Of a DNA stretch of 64,000 nt, positions 53,424-62,656 are shown piece by piece. Origin of the DNA: Bryobacter aggregatus MPL3. GTDB taxonomy: Bacteria > Acidobacteriota > Terriglobia > Bryobacterales > Bryobacteraceae. Below the pieces are notes generated by a model. The model was not told the DNA's origin. It saw only the letters and a list, made by a program, of their open reading frames with translations, and made no database searches. The first letter of the stretch is position 1; each line of letters begins with the position of its first letter. Position numbers and translations under genes: made by a program. The stretch covers positions 3,224,001 through 3,288,000 of the forward strand of contig NZ_JNIF01000003.1 in NCBI RefSeq assembly GCF_000702445.1. The letters are read 5' to 3'.

Positions 53424-55015
53424 TGGACCGGATGGCGGAGGTCCTGGACCGGGTGGCCAATACATCGAGCCGCAACCGCAAGGTGAATGCATTGGCCACC
53501 TGGTTGCGCGAGTTGGACGATGAGGATCTGGGCCGCGCCACACTGTTTCTGGCTGGGGGGAGGAAGCTCAGCATTGGCGGCAGTCTGTTGCGTGAGGCTG
53601 CGCTTGCCGTTGCGAACATCGACCTTGAGCTCTTTCGGGTCTGCCATCGTGCGGTTGGCGATACCAGTGAGACGATCAGTCTGCTGTTGTACGGAAAGAC
53701 CAAGGAAGAACCGTTGTCGCTGGCCGAGGCAGAGGTGATCTATACGCGCCTGGCCAGCAGCCGGAAATCTGCGGAGAAGGTGAACGAACTGCGGGCTGCC
53801 CTCGCGCGCATGAAGCCGCTGACGGTGAAATATTTCCTGAAGGTGATCACCGGAAACTTCCGCATTGGGTTGCAGGCAAAGATGGTGGAGGAAGCGGTGG
53901 CTCAGGCGAACGGTGTGAGTCTTGCTGCGGTGCGTGACGCGAATAATCGTACCGGGGATCTTGCGAAAGTTGCTTTGGTGGCCCGGCACGGAGATCTAGC
54001 GACGCTGGAGGCGAGGCTTTTTCATCCGATGGAGTTCATGTTGGCGCGGCCCTTGGATGAGATTCATGATTTGCCTGAGCCAACGAGTTGGTATGTCGAA
54101 GATAAGTACGACGGCATTCGCAGTCAGGTGCATTTCGAGCAGGGGCGCGTGCACATTTTCACGCGCGGGTTGGAGGATACGACTGCCGCCTTTCCGGAAA
54201 TTGCGCTGGCCTTTGCCCACCTGGGTGGGAGCGGCATTGTCGATGGAGAACTGCTGGCCTGGCGGAACGGCCGGGCTTTGAACTTTACGGTCATGCAGCA
54301 GCGCATCGCACGAAAGAAAGTGACTGAGGCGATGCTTGCCGAGATTCCTGTCTGGTTCATTGGTTATGACCTGATCTATCGCGATCGCGAGCTTCTGCTC
54401 GATCAGCCGATTGAAGTACGCCGCCGGAAGTTGGAAGATCTCTTGACGGGTTTACCCGCTCCGCTGATGCTCTCGCCGCAACGGCGTCTCAGGTCTCTCG
54501 AAGATGTCGAGCAGAGCTTCCTCAAGGCTCGTGCCGATGGCAATGAAGGCTTGCTGCTGAAGCGGGAAGGCAGTTTGTATGAGGCGGCAAAGCGGAGTGC
54601 AAACTGGTACAAGGTGAAGCGGCCTTATGCCACTCTCGATGTCGTTGTCACGGCAGCCGAGCAGGGCAATGGACGGCGCGCGACGATGTTGAGCGATTAC
54701 ACCTTCGCGGTGCGCGACGGGGATCGCTACTTGAATGTAGGCAAGGCTTATTCCGGCTTGACCGACGAGGAGATTCGGGAACTGACCAAGCTCTTCCGCT
54801 CGATTGTGAAAGAGCGTTTTAGCCGGGTGCTGCTGGTGGAGCCGCGGGTGATTCTGGAAGTGGCGTTTGATGGCATTCAGAAAAGCCCGAGGCATAAGAG
54901 CGGGTATGCGCTCCGATTTCCACGCATCTTGCGGTGGCGCCAGGATAAGCCCTTGGCTGAGATCGACACTCTGGAACGAGTGAAGGAGCTGTATGAGCGC
55001 TCACTTACGGGCTAA
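53420..55015 (+). CDS. ATP-dependent DNA ligase of the Lhr-associated cluster
   Basis: The 531-residue ligase has an N-terminal DNA-binding domain and a catalytic core with motif I EDKYDGIRSQ (adenylated lysine K229). Motifs III (FTRGLEDTTAAFPE), IIIa/IV (DGELLAWRNGRALNF, EGLLLKREGS) and V (NWYKVKRPY) follow, then the OB domain ending in RFPRILRWRQDK. It belongs to the ligase family found with the MBL exonuclease and Lhr-Core helicase. It joins nicked DNA using ATP in repair. The start overlaps exo by 4 bases; the end overlaps lhr by 23 bases. Confidence 0.93.
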   Translation: MMDRMAEVLDRVANTSSRNRKVNALATWLRELDDEDLGRATLFLAGGRKLSIGGSLLREAALAVANIDLELFRVCHRAVGDTSETISLLLYGKTKEEPLSLAEAEVIYTRLASSRKSAEKVNELRAALARMKPLTVKYFLKVITGNFRIGLQAKMVEEAVAQANGVSLAAVRDANNRTGDLAKVALVARHGDLATLEARLFHPMEFMLARPLDEIHDLPEPTSWYVEDKYDGIRSQVHFEQGRVHIFTRGLEDTTAAFPEIALAFAHLGGSGIVDGELLAWRNGRALNFTVMQQRIARKKVTEAMLAEIPVWFIGYDLIYRDRELLLDQPIEVRRRKLEDLLTGLPAPLMLSPQRRLRSLEDVEQSFLKARADGNEGLLLKREGSLYEAAKRSANWYKVKRPYATLDVVVTAAEQGNGRRATMLSDYTFAVRDGDRYLNVGKAYSGLTDEEIRELTKLFRSIVKERFSRVLLVEPRVILEVAFDGIQKSPRHKSGYALRFPRILRWRQDKPLAEIDTLERVKELYERSLTG

Positions 55016-57518
55016 GCTCATTCCGAGTCTGGAGCATTGGTTCTTTGACCGTTTTCCCGAGTTCAGTGAAGTGCAAAAACTTGCTTTGCCCCATACGCTG
55101 GCAGGAGAGAATACGCTGATTCTGGCGCCTACGGGGAGCGGTAAGACGTTGGCCGCCTTTCTGAGTGCGTTGTCCACTCTCGGGGAACTGGCCGCACAGG
55201 ATCAGCTCGAGAACGCGACGCATGTCGTGTATGTGTCGCCTTTACGCAGTTTGAATCGCGACATCGAACGGAACCTACGAGGGCCGTTGGCGGCATTGAA
55301 TGCAAGTCTTCCTGCTTCGCAACAGATCCGTCTCGAGACTCGTACGGGCGACACCTCCTTGCACGACCGGCAACGGATGGCCCGGAACAAGCCGCATCTG
55401 CTGCTGACGACTCCCGAAAGTTTGAGTTCTCTGATGAGCCAGACGCAGTGGCGTGATGGGTTTCGACGCTGCTGCTGTGTTGTTGTCGATGAGATTCATA
55501 GCTTTTGCGAATCGAAGCGGGGGGCGTTGCTTGCGATCACTTTGGAGCGGCTGGAGGCGAAACGGGATCTTCCGCTGCAGCGCATTGGTCTGAGTGCAAC
55601 GGCTGCTCCCGTAGAGGCTGTTGTAAATCTATTGGCTGGCGACCGGCCTTGCGCCGTTGTGGCCGCAAATACGAAGAAGGTGTATCGTCTGGAGATCGCT
55701 CCGATTCCGGCGGATACTCATCTTCCAGCAGGTGGCTTTAACCCGTATCGCATTGCGCATGTGGTTGCCGATCTGGTTTTGCAGGCGAACTGTTCTTTGA
55801 TCTTTACCGCAACGCGGAGTGCAGCCGAGCGCTTGGGTTTGGCGTTGAAGGTGCTGTTGCCGGAGTTGGACGATGAGATTGAAGTCCACCATGCTTCCCT
55901 CGATCGAGAGAGAAGGCTTTGGGTGGAGGATCAGCTCTCGGAGGGAACACTGCGCGCCGTGGTGTGTTCTACCAGCCTCGAGATGGGCGTCGATTTTTCG
56001 GGCGTAGATCAGGTGTTGCTGATTGGCGCGCCAAGGGGTGTCAGTCGAGCGGTGCAACGGCTGGGACGTGGCGGCCATCGTGTGGGAGGCGTCGCCGCCG
56101 GTGCCCTGGTTCCCTTGAGTCTGCCGGATATTCTCGAATGCATCGCGATCCGTTCCGCGGTAAAAGCCGGCAGACTGGACCCACTCCGGCCCCCTCGTGC
56201 TCCGCTCGATGTTCTGGCGCAGGCCTTGTTGGGGCTGGGCGTCGAGCGGCCATGGGATTGCGAGGAAGCCTTCGCTTTGCTGCGCCGGGCTGGACCTTAT
56301 CGCGAGTTGGCGCGATCTGATTTCGATGCTGTGCTGACTTATCTGGCTGGTGGAGGCAAGGTGCTGGGCAGTTCCGGGGACTATGGAAAGCTGATTGTCA
56401 CGCGTGGCAAGTTTCAGGTCGCTTCCCGCAAGGTTGCCCGTACCTACTACCAGAACATCGGAACCATCAGCGATGATTACTCGGTTCGCGTGGTGACGCA
56501 GAAACAACGCCGTTTGGGGGACGTGGAAGAGGGCTTTCTGGCTACTCTGCAACCAGGCGAGGGCTTTGTGATTGCCGGCCAGAGCGTGGTGGTCAAAAGC
56601 TTTCATGCGAATGTTGCCGTGGTGGCTCCGGCGCAAGGAGAGCGGGTGCAAACGCCGCGTTGGCTGGGGGGGAAGATGAGTCTCACGGCGCGCTTGGCGC
56701 AGGAGGAATTGGTCTTGCGCCGTGCTCTGCGCAAGGCTTACGAGAGTGGCGGTATGGCTGCTTGCGCCAAGCTGTTGCAGAAGGATTGGGGCACGAGTCT
56801 CGAGATCGCGCAGCGCGTGGCCGCTTATGTGGAGCGGCAGTATCATGCCTCTCCTTTGCCGATTGACGATCCGATCTCGCTGGAACGGGTGCCGGACGGC
56901 CGATCGGTGCTTTATCTCTTTCACTCGGTCGCAGGACGGAGTGTGAACCGGAGTCTGATCTGGACGGTCAGCCATCGACTTGGTGAAAACTTCGGGTCGA
57001 TTGTCGGGAACTTTGACGACCACACTTTTCTCTTCCGCTTTAGTGCCAAACGCGCTCCCAGTCTGGAACGTTTGCGCGAGGCATTCCATCCGGAGGGATT
57101 TCAGGCAGATCTGGTAGCGGCTCTCTCGAAGACCGAATTATTAGGAGCGAAGTTTCGGCCGATTTGCGAGACGGGGCAGCTTTTGCCGCGGCGCAATTCC
57201 AGTCTCCCGCTCTCCCAACGGCGGGCTGCGAGTTGGAGTGGGAACCTGCTCTTCCAGACGTTTCGCCGCTACGAACCGGATCATCCGCTCTTGCGTGAGG
57301 CGGTGCGCGAAGTGCTGGAGGACGATCTTGACGCTGAGGCAGCGGCGTTGGAAGCAGCACATCTTCATGCGACAGCATGGGAAGTGGTGGACCTGGAACG
57401 TCCCAGCCCATTTGCGATTCCGCTTTTCGCCGCCTTCAATCGTGAAACTTTGATTGCCCAGGATCCGGACAAGGCGCTCGATGAGGTGGTGTCCGCACTC
57501 TACGACACATGGAAGTAA
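54993..57518 (+). CDS. Lhr-Core-type DEXH DNA helicase, ligase-associated
   Basis: The 841-residue superfamily 2 helicase has Walker A APTGSGKT (45-52), motif II DEIH (166-169), motif III LSATAAP and later motifs LVPLSLPDILEC and LGRGGHRVG (arginine finger region VQRLGRGGHR). The winged-helix and Lhr-Core C-terminal domain follow. Its length and motifs fit the ligase-associated Lhr-Core family (TIGR04121) and not full-length Lhr. It unwinds DNA or RNA-DNA hybrids 3'-5'. Its start lies 23 bases inside the ligase gene, and the last 10 bases overlap the endonuclease gene, so the operon is tightly packed. Confidence 0.93.
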   Translation: MSAHLRAKLIPSLEHWFFDRFPEFSEVQKLALPHTLAGENTLILAPTGSGKTLAAFLSALSTLGELAAQDQLENATHVVYVSPLRSLNRDIERNLRGPLAALNASLPASQQIRLETRTGDTSLHDRQRMARNKPHLLLTTPESLSSLMSQTQWRDGFRRCCCVVVDEIHSFCESKRGALLAITLERLEAKRDLPLQRIGLSATAAPVEAVVNLLAGDRPCAVVAANTKKVYRLEIAPIPADTHLPAGGFNPYRIAHVVADLVLQANCSLIFTATRSAAERLGLALKVLLPELDDEIEVHHASLDRERRLWVEDQLSEGTLRAVVCSTSLEMGVDFSGVDQVLLIGAPRGVSRAVQRLGRGGHRVGGVAAGALVPLSLPDILECIAIRSAVKAGRLDPLRPPRAPLDVLAQALLGLGVERPWDCEEAFALLRRAGPYRELARSDFDAVLTYLAGGGKVLGSSGDYGKLIVTRGKFQVASRKVARTYYQNIGTISDDYSVRVVTQKQRRLGDVEEGFLATLQPGEGFVIAGQSVVVKSFHANVAVVAPAQGERVQTPRWLGGKMSLTARLAQEELVLRRALRKAYESGGMAACAKLLQKDWGTSLEIAQRVAAYVERQYHASPLPIDDPISLERVPDGRSVLYLFHSVAGRSVNRSLIWTVSHRLGENFGSIVGNFDDHTFLFRFSAKRAPSLERLREAFHPEGFQADLVAALSKTELLGAKFRPICETGQLLPRRNSSLPLSQRRAASWSGNLLFQTFRRYEPDHPLLREAVREVLEDDLDAEAAALEAAHLHATAWEVVDLERPSPFAIPLFAAFNRETLIAQDPDKALDEVVSALYDTWK

Positions 57519-58210
57519 AGCTCAGCATCGGCCCAGGACGCATTGCACATGCCACCGGAGCGCTTTATCTCGAAGCAACTGGAACGCTCCTCATTGCCGA
57601 TGCGCATCTGGGCTATGGCTGGGCGCAGCGGCGGCGCGGCCAGTTGGGACCGGTTACCGATGGTGGCATTGAAGAGCGTCTGATGGCTGCCGTCGCGGCC
57701 TTTGAGCCGGAGGAGGTGCTCTTTCTGGGCGATACAGTGCATGCTCCCAAGCCCATGCCTGCCGAGCGCGAATGGATCGAAGGGCTTCTCCGGCGTCTGA
57801 TGGTCAAAGCACGGGTTGCGGTGGTGCAGGGCAATCATGATCGCGCATTTGATCGTGATTTTGGCCACCTCCCACTGACGATCAGCAAGGAGTGGTGGCA
57901 TCAGGATCTGGTTGGCATCCATGGGGACCGTCTTGATCTTGAAGTGCCTGAGGCCGCGCACTATCTGATTGGGCATGTCCATCCTGCGATTCGGGTGCGC
58001 GATGATGCGGGCGCGAGCCGCCGTATCCCTGCGTTTCTGGTGAGCAAAACCGCGACCGTGTTGCCGGCCTTCTCGCCATTCGCTGCTGGCTTCGATATTC
58101 TCGATGGACCGCTCCCCGAGACGATTGGCCGGCTGCTCGGGCCTTATCAGGTGTACCCGGTGACGGGCCGGCAGATCCTTCTTCTCAGAGCCAATCGAAG
58201 CGATCGATGA
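57509..58210 (+). CDS. Ligase-associated metallophosphoesterase endonuclease (PdeM-like)
   Basis: The 233-residue enzyme has calcineurin-like metallophosphoesterase motifs in order: LIADAHLGYG (D-x-H), VLFLGDTVHA (G-D), VVQGNHDRAFD (G-N-H-D) and IGHVHPAI (G-H-x-H). This is the Mn-dependent nuclease (PdeM, TIGR04123) found with Lhr-Core, ligase and exonuclease genes. It completes the four-enzyme repair operon, where an endonuclease, an exonuclease, a helicase and a ligase could act in sequence. It starts 10 bases inside lhr, and its last 26 bases overlap the convergent cbiO gene. Confidence 0.92.
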   Translation: MEVKLSIGPGRIAHATGALYLEATGTLLIADAHLGYGWAQRRRGQLGPVTDGGIEERLMAAVAAFEPEEVLFLGDTVHAPKPMPAEREWIEGLLRRLMVKARVAVVQGNHDRAFDRDFGHLPLTISKEWWHQDLVGIHGDRLDLEVPEAAHYLIGHVHPAIRVRDDAGASRRIPAFLVSKTATVLPAFSPFAAGFDILDGPLPETIGRLLGPYQVYPVTGRQILLLRANRSDR

Positions 58211-58862
58211 TTTCCTGTGTGGAACCTTCTGCGGCGATCTGACCTTTTTCAAAGAAGACGGCGCGTGTGGTGGTTTCGAGCGCAAAACGCGAATCGTGCG
58301 TGATGATGAGTTGGGCGATTTCAAGCTTGCGCAACATGGCGGAGAGTTCGCGAATGCCAGGCGGGTCGAGGAAGGTGGTGGGCTCGTCGAGGATCAGGAC
58401 TTCGGGCTCCATCAGCAGCACTCCCGCCAAGGCGGCGCGACGTTTCTCCCCAGCGCTGAGATGGAAAGGATTGCGATCGGCATAGGGTGTCAGATGCAAG
58501 CTTTCAAGCATCGCTTCCGCTCTCGGACGCGCTTCGGTGACACTGACTCCTTGGTTGAGCAGCCCGAACATCACGTCTTCCAGGACGGTCGGCAGGAAGA
58601 GCTGATTCTCTGAAGATTGGAAAACAAAGCCAACCTTGCGGCGCACCTGTTCCAGCGTTTCCGGAGCCACGCGAATGCCACAAACGACAACCTCACCAAC
58701 CCCCTGCAGGATGCCGTTGAGGTGGAGCGCGAAGGTGGTCTTGCCGGAACCATTCGGACCCAGCAGGGCGACACTTTCACCAGGAGCCTGCGTGAAATGG
58801 ATGCCGCGCAGGATGGGACCTGAGTCCGCATATTCGTAGCACAAGTCGCGAACCTGGATCAT
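58185..58862 (-). CDS. cbiO: Energy-coupling factor ATPase CbiO (cobalt/nickel)
   Basis: I take ATG at 58860-58862 (225 residues), which overlaps the cbiQ stop as ATGA; a GTG 9 bases upstream would add three residues. The ATPase has Walker A GPNGSGKTTFAL, the Q-loop VFQSSENQLF, the signature LSAGEKRRAALAGVL, Walker B LILDEPTTFLD and switch IITHDSRF. It is slightly shorter than some CbiO proteins but complete. With CbiQ and CbiM it powers uptake of cobalt or nickel. The last 26 bases are antisense to the end of the endonuclease gene. Confidence 0.9.
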   Translation of the reverse strand: MIQVRDLCYEYADSGPILRGIHFTQAPGESVALLGPNGSGKTTFALHLNGILQGVGEVVVCGIRVAPETLEQVRRKVGFVFQSSENQLFLPTVLEDVMFGLLNQGVSVTEARPRAEAMLESLHLTPYADRNPFHLSAGEKRRAALAGVLLMEPEVLILDEPTTFLDPPGIRELSAMLRKLEIAQLIITHDSRFALETTTRAVFFEKGQIAAEGSTQEIIDRFDWL

Positions 58863-59506
58863 AGCGACCACCGCAAGCCTGAGATTAGAACGAGTCCGAG
58901 GAGGAGAGCGACGGTGTCGCGCGACTGCCAGAGCATGGGCTGGATGCGAGGGAGTCTGCCATTGAAACCGCGGGCGAGCATTGCATTGTGGATGGCGGTG
59001 GACCTTTCGAGGCTACGGACGAAGAGCATGGCGAGACTGGCCGACGCGATCAACCGGCTTCGGGCGGCTCCTCTGCAGAGAGCGGCCAGCCGCATGAGGT
59101 CTGCTTCGCGCCGCATCACCTCGAGATAGCGGATGAGAAACTCAGTAACCACGATCAGGAAGCGGGGGGCGCCGAGAGCTTCCATGGCCCGCAGCAGTTC
59201 GAGTGTCGAAAGCAGGTGCGTTACGATCAACACGCTCAGAATGGAAATGTAGCTGCGGAGCAGAAAGAAGATCGCTTGTGCCGTGTGCCCACGGAGTAGT
59301 GCAACAGCGGCAATGGCAAAGGAAAAAGGAAGAACATACGCCGCCTGTGCCAGAAGCTCCGTCTTGCGCACAGGGGCAAGGAGCAAGCCCACCATCGGAA
59401 GACTGCAGAGGATGAGCAGCAACAGATTGTGCCCGGGAGAGATGGTGGAAAGGGCAATCAGATAGGCGAGCAGCAACACGAGTGCGCAGCGCGGGTCAAG
59501 CTTCAT
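58859..59506 (-). CDS. cbiQ: Energy-coupling factor transmembrane protein CbiQ
   Basis: The 215-residue membrane protein has about five helices and the two cytoplasmic coupling motifs of ECF-T subunits, approximately LMRLAALCRGAAR and FNGRLPRIQ, which contact the ATPases. It starts 6 bases after cbiM and ends in an ATGA overlap with cbiO. The order M-Q-O is the standard one for class I cobalt/nickel importers. Confidence 0.88.
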   Translation of the reverse strand: MKLDPRCALVLLLAYLIALSTISPGHNLLLLILCSLPMVGLLLAPVRKTELLAQAAYVLPFSFAIAAVALLRGHTAQAIFFLLRSYISILSVLIVTHLLSTLELLRAMEALGAPRFLIVVTEFLIRYLEVMRREADLMRLAALCRGAARSRLIASASLAMLFVRSLERSTAIHNAMLARGFNGRLPRIQPMLWQSRDTVALLLGLVLISGLRWSL

Positions 59507-59512
59507 GGCGTT

Positions 59513-60370
59513 CTACTGGGGCTGCTGCCGGCGCGGAATGACTTTCGAGACCAGCAGGCTCAGTGCGTAGAGCACCAGTAAGGCGGCAAAGCCAGCAGCA
59601 GAATTCCGGAGCCATTCCGAACTGGTATCGATCGCGGCAATGCCACCGTGTTCCTGGAAGTATTCGAGTACGTCGGGAGCCTGCGAGGCAAGGTAGATTC
59701 CGGCAAGTGCAACCACAATGCTGGCGGCAAGGATCCAGATCCGAGAGCCCATCGGGGCGCCTGCGGCACGGCGGCCTTCCAGCCGTTCAATTGCTTCCCA
59801 GGCGGCAACGCTAATGGCCGCTTCCATCAGGCCGGTGATGGTGAAAAGTCCGATACAGATGACCCAGAGATTCTGTGTCATGACACCGCTGGACCAGGAG
59901 ACCTGCGCGAGCGCCAGCACTGCGGAGAGCAGTACGGATAACAGGGCGCCCAGGAAGAGTCCGGTTCTTGGCCTTCCCATCTTCAAGAGTGATTGGTAGG
60001 GCAGATAGGCGGCCCAGACACCGAGCACGCCCATGTTGAAGACGTTACAAGCGAGAGCCAGAATGCCGCCGTCCTGGAATACTAGCGACTGCACCAGCAG
60101 GATCGCAGTCATTGTGATGGTGGCGGCCCAGGGGCCAATGGTGGCTGCCAGCAGTGCGCCACCCAGCAGATGGCCACTCACACCCGGACCGACAGGAACA
60201 TTCACCATCTGAGCGGCGAAAACAAAGGCTCCGAGCACGCCCAGAAGAGGGATGCGATTCGCACCAGTGCTGGCCTCTGCGCGCTTGGCGGAGTAGGCAA
60301 CGGTGACAGCGCTCGCCACGCCAAATCCAGTCAGGATGGGGGCGGATAGGATTCCGTCCGGGATATGCAT
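59513..60370 (-). CDS. cbiM: CbiM/NikM substrate-binding membrane subunit with CbiN-like C-terminal extension
   Basis: The 285-residue protein begins MHIPDGILSAP. In Co/Ni CbiM proteins the free N-terminus and H2 are metal ligands, and the matching H67 lies in GVSGHLLGG. About six helices follow. Residues about 210-285 (SRIWILAASIVVALAGIYLASQAPDVLE, then WLRNSAAGFAALLVLYALSLL) look like a fused CbiN/PDGLE module, so no separate cbiN gene is needed. The metal, cobalt or nickel, cannot be decided from sequence. Only 30 bases separate it from the divergent PIG-L gene, leaving no room for a cobalamin riboswitch. Confidence 0.88.
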   Translation of the reverse strand: MHIPDGILSAPILTGFGVASAVTVAYSAKRAEASTGANRIPLLGVLGAFVFAAQMVNVPVGPGVSGHLLGGALLAATIGPWAATITMTAILLVQSLVFQDGGILALACNVFNMGVLGVWAAYLPYQSLLKMGRPRTGLFLGALLSVLLSAVLALAQVSWSSGVMTQNLWVICIGLFTITGLMEAAISVAAWEAIERLEGRRAAGAPMGSRIWILAASIVVALAGIYLASQAPDVLEYFQEHGGIAAIDTSSEWLRNSAAGFAALLVLYALSLLVSKVIPRRQQPQ

Positions 60371-60400
60371 GAAACTGATTCAAAGTTAACATGGCAGGAC

Positions 60401-62656
60401 ATGAGGGCTATTCTTTGCGCATTTCTGTTCCTCGCGAGTGCTTGTGGCGCAGAGTCGCTAGCGGAGGATCGAGGAGCGGCTGGACTTTGGCAAAGTCTGA
60501 AGCGTTTGAACACAGAAGCACGCGTCCTGTATGTGACTGCGCATCCAGATGATGAAGATCCCGCCCTTCTCACCTATCTCAGCCGTGGTGTGGGGGCTCA
60601 CGTCACCATGCTGATTCTGACGCGAGGCGAAAGTGGGGCGAATGTGATCAGCGCAGACTTCTTCGAGTCCCTGGGGGCTCTGCGCACATTGGAGATGCGA
60701 GCGGCGGCCCAGTACTACGGTGTCGATGTTCGCTACACACGAGCCTTCGACTACGGTTTCTCTAAAAATATCGGGGAAGCTCTGCGGCAATGGAAAGAGG
60801 AGGAGTTGCTTGCTGAGGTACTGGAGATTGCAAAGGCCGTAAGACCTCATCTCATCATCAGCCGCTTTAATGACAGCGTACGCGATGGGCATGGCCATCA
60901 CCAGACTGCCGGTCGCATGGCGCGCTTGGCGTTTCGCGACCTGCCTGGAGTACAGAAACTCTACACGAGTAATTGGCGGGATGGGGAGCCCGTTACGTTG
61001 AAGATCAACACCGGGCAATATGATCCGATGCTCGGCCGCAGCTATGCGCAGATTGGCCGCGAGGGGTACCGGATGCACCGCAGCCAGGGGATGAATGCGC
61101 GCGTCGCGCCGCTCGGGCCGGTGTGGTCTTATCTGAAGCTCGAAGGTTCGCGGGTGGGAACCCCGGAGCAGGAAGACAGTCTATTGGACCGTTTGCCACT
61201 TCGTCCGCGGGACCCCCGCTTCGCGCAGCTGCTGCGGGATTTCGATGCTCTCCATCCCGAGCGAAGTGCGCCCCTGCTGGCGCAATTGTCTCCATCCCTG
61301 CCGGAGTTACGCAACGAGATCTCGCATGCACTCGTGCAGGCGCTGGGCATCGAGTTGGAAGCGAAGGTAGATGCGGGCCCGGTCTTACAGCCTGGGCAGC
61401 GGGTCCAAACCAATCTGAAGCTGCATGTGAGAGGAGCGGAACCCGTGGAAGAGATCCGCTATCGCGTCGCAGGGGCTACTGCATCGGAAGATGTTCGGAC
61501 CTTGCAAGTGCCGCCCAGTGCGCCGTTTCGGGCATTCCCGTTGCGAAGGAGCAGTCCGCGCGCTTCGCGCTATGAGCCGTTGCCCACAGCGCCGGACTGG
61601 ACGATCCGGGTCTCGGCTTCCTTCCGCTATCGTGGCACGGAGCACCGGGTTGAGGAAGATCTGGCGCCGGTGATTGGCCCAGCCGTCAGCATGCAGTTCG
61701 ATAGCGCCTATGGCATTGTTCCCTCCGGTCAGAGTCACTACGAGGTAGGCTTGACGATTCGCAATCTGACGAAGTTGCCGCAGCAAGGGACTGTCCACGT
61801 GGATGGTGCAGCCGATCAGAACTTCACCCTCAGCAAAGAAGGCGAGGAAGCGAAGTTACGCTTTCGTCTGAGCGCCCCCCGGGAGACGGAGACGATAGTC
61901 CGCGCCCTGGCGCGCATCGGTAGTCAAGATTACACCGTCAGCTTCCTGCCAGTGACGCAGCCGGGCATCGGTGTTCTTTACCGAAGCGAGCCCGCCACGC
62001 ATCTGCTACGAAAAGTGGATGTCAAGGTGGCGCCGGGTCTTCGTGTGGGCTATTTGATGGGGAGCGGCGACGAGGTCGCGCAAGGTCTGCGGCAGCTTGG
62101 GGTGAAGGTCGAGATGCTGGGGGAATCGGAGTTGGAGCACGGCGATCTGAGTTCGTATTCTTCGATTTGGATTGGCATCCGTGCTTATGCGGTGCGAGAA
62201 GATGTGAAGCGTCACAACGGACGTTTGCTTGATTATGTGAAGCAGGGAGGGACCCTCATCGTGCAATACCAAACGCAGGAATACGATCAGAACTACGCAC
62301 CCTTTCCTTACACACAGGGACGTGGAGCCGAAGAGACGAGCGAAGAAGATGCGCCAGTGACGATTCTTGCAGTGGACGATCCTGTGTTCCAGACCCCGAA
62401 TCGCATCGTCCCCGCAGACTTCGATGGCTGGGTGGAGCAGCGTGGGTCGAAGTTCTTTTCAAGCTGGGCGCCGGAGTGGAAGCCGCTGGTTGCAATGCAC
62501 GATCAGGGCCAGGATCCGCAGCGAGGTGTCTGGCTTGTGGCCAAGCATGGCAAAGGGCAGTATGTTTATTGTTCGATGGCCTGGTACCGCCAGTTGCCCT
62601 TTGCTGTGCCGGGAGCGATTCGGCTAGTGGCCAATCTAGTGAGTCTTGGACAGTGA
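60401..62656 (+). CDS. Exported PIG-L/LmbE-type deacetylase with C-terminal extension
   Basis: I take ATG at 60401 (751 residues) because it opens a clean signal peptide (MRAILCAFLFLASACGAES); an upstream start at 60365 would collide with cbiM. The deacetylase domain (about residues 45-245) has the zinc motif AHPDDE and the second motif HGHHQTAG, as in N-acetylglucosamine deacetylases. The following 500 residues are beta-rich (TVHVDGAADQNFTL etc.) and end with a domain containing LDYVKQGGTLIVQYQTQ that resembles a glutamine-amidotransferase-like ThuA/GATase fold. A sugar or glycoconjugate substrate is inferred. The stop overlaps the kinase start (GTGA). Confidence 0.85.
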   Translation: MRAILCAFLFLASACGAESLAEDRGAAGLWQSLKRLNTEARVLYVTAHPDDEDPALLTYLSRGVGAHVTMLILTRGESGANVISADFFESLGALRTLEMRAAAQYYGVDVRYTRAFDYGFSKNIGEALRQWKEEELLAEVLEIAKAVRPHLIISRFNDSVRDGHGHHQTAGRMARLAFRDLPGVQKLYTSNWRDGEPVTLKINTGQYDPMLGRSYAQIGREGYRMHRSQGMNARVAPLGPVWSYLKLEGSRVGTPEQEDSLLDRLPLRPRDPRFAQLLRDFDALHPERSAPLLAQLSPSLPELRNEISHALVQALGIELEAKVDAGPVLQPGQRVQTNLKLHVRGAEPVEEIRYRVAGATASEDVRTLQVPPSAPFRAFPLRRSSPRASRYEPLPTAPDWTIRVSASFRYRGTEHRVEEDLAPVIGPAVSMQFDSAYGIVPSGQSHYEVGLTIRNLTKLPQQGTVHVDGAADQNFTLSKEGEEAKLRFRLSAPRETETIVRALARIGSQDYTVSFLPVTQPGIGVLYRSEPATHLLRKVDVKVAPGLRVGYLMGSGDEVAQGLRQLGVKVEMLGESELEHGDLSSYSSIWIGIRAYAVREDVKRHNGRLLDYVKQGGTLIVQYQTQEYDQNYAPFPYTQGRGAEETSEEDAPVTILAVDDPVFQTPNRIVPADFDGWVEQRGSKFFSSWAPEWKPLVAMHDQGQDPQRGVWLVAKHGKGQYVYCSMAWYRQLPFAVPGAIRLVANLVSLGQ

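Noticed and set aside
55629-57089. Long open frame on the minus strand opposite the Lhr-Core helicase
   Set aside because: It is antisense to a well-supported gene, its translation has no domain or sensible composition, and GC-rich coding DNA commonly leaves such open frames.
60371-60400. Cobalamin riboswitch upstream of cbiM
   Set aside because: Only 30 bases lie between cbiM and the divergent deacetylase gene, and no B12-box-like sequence is present.
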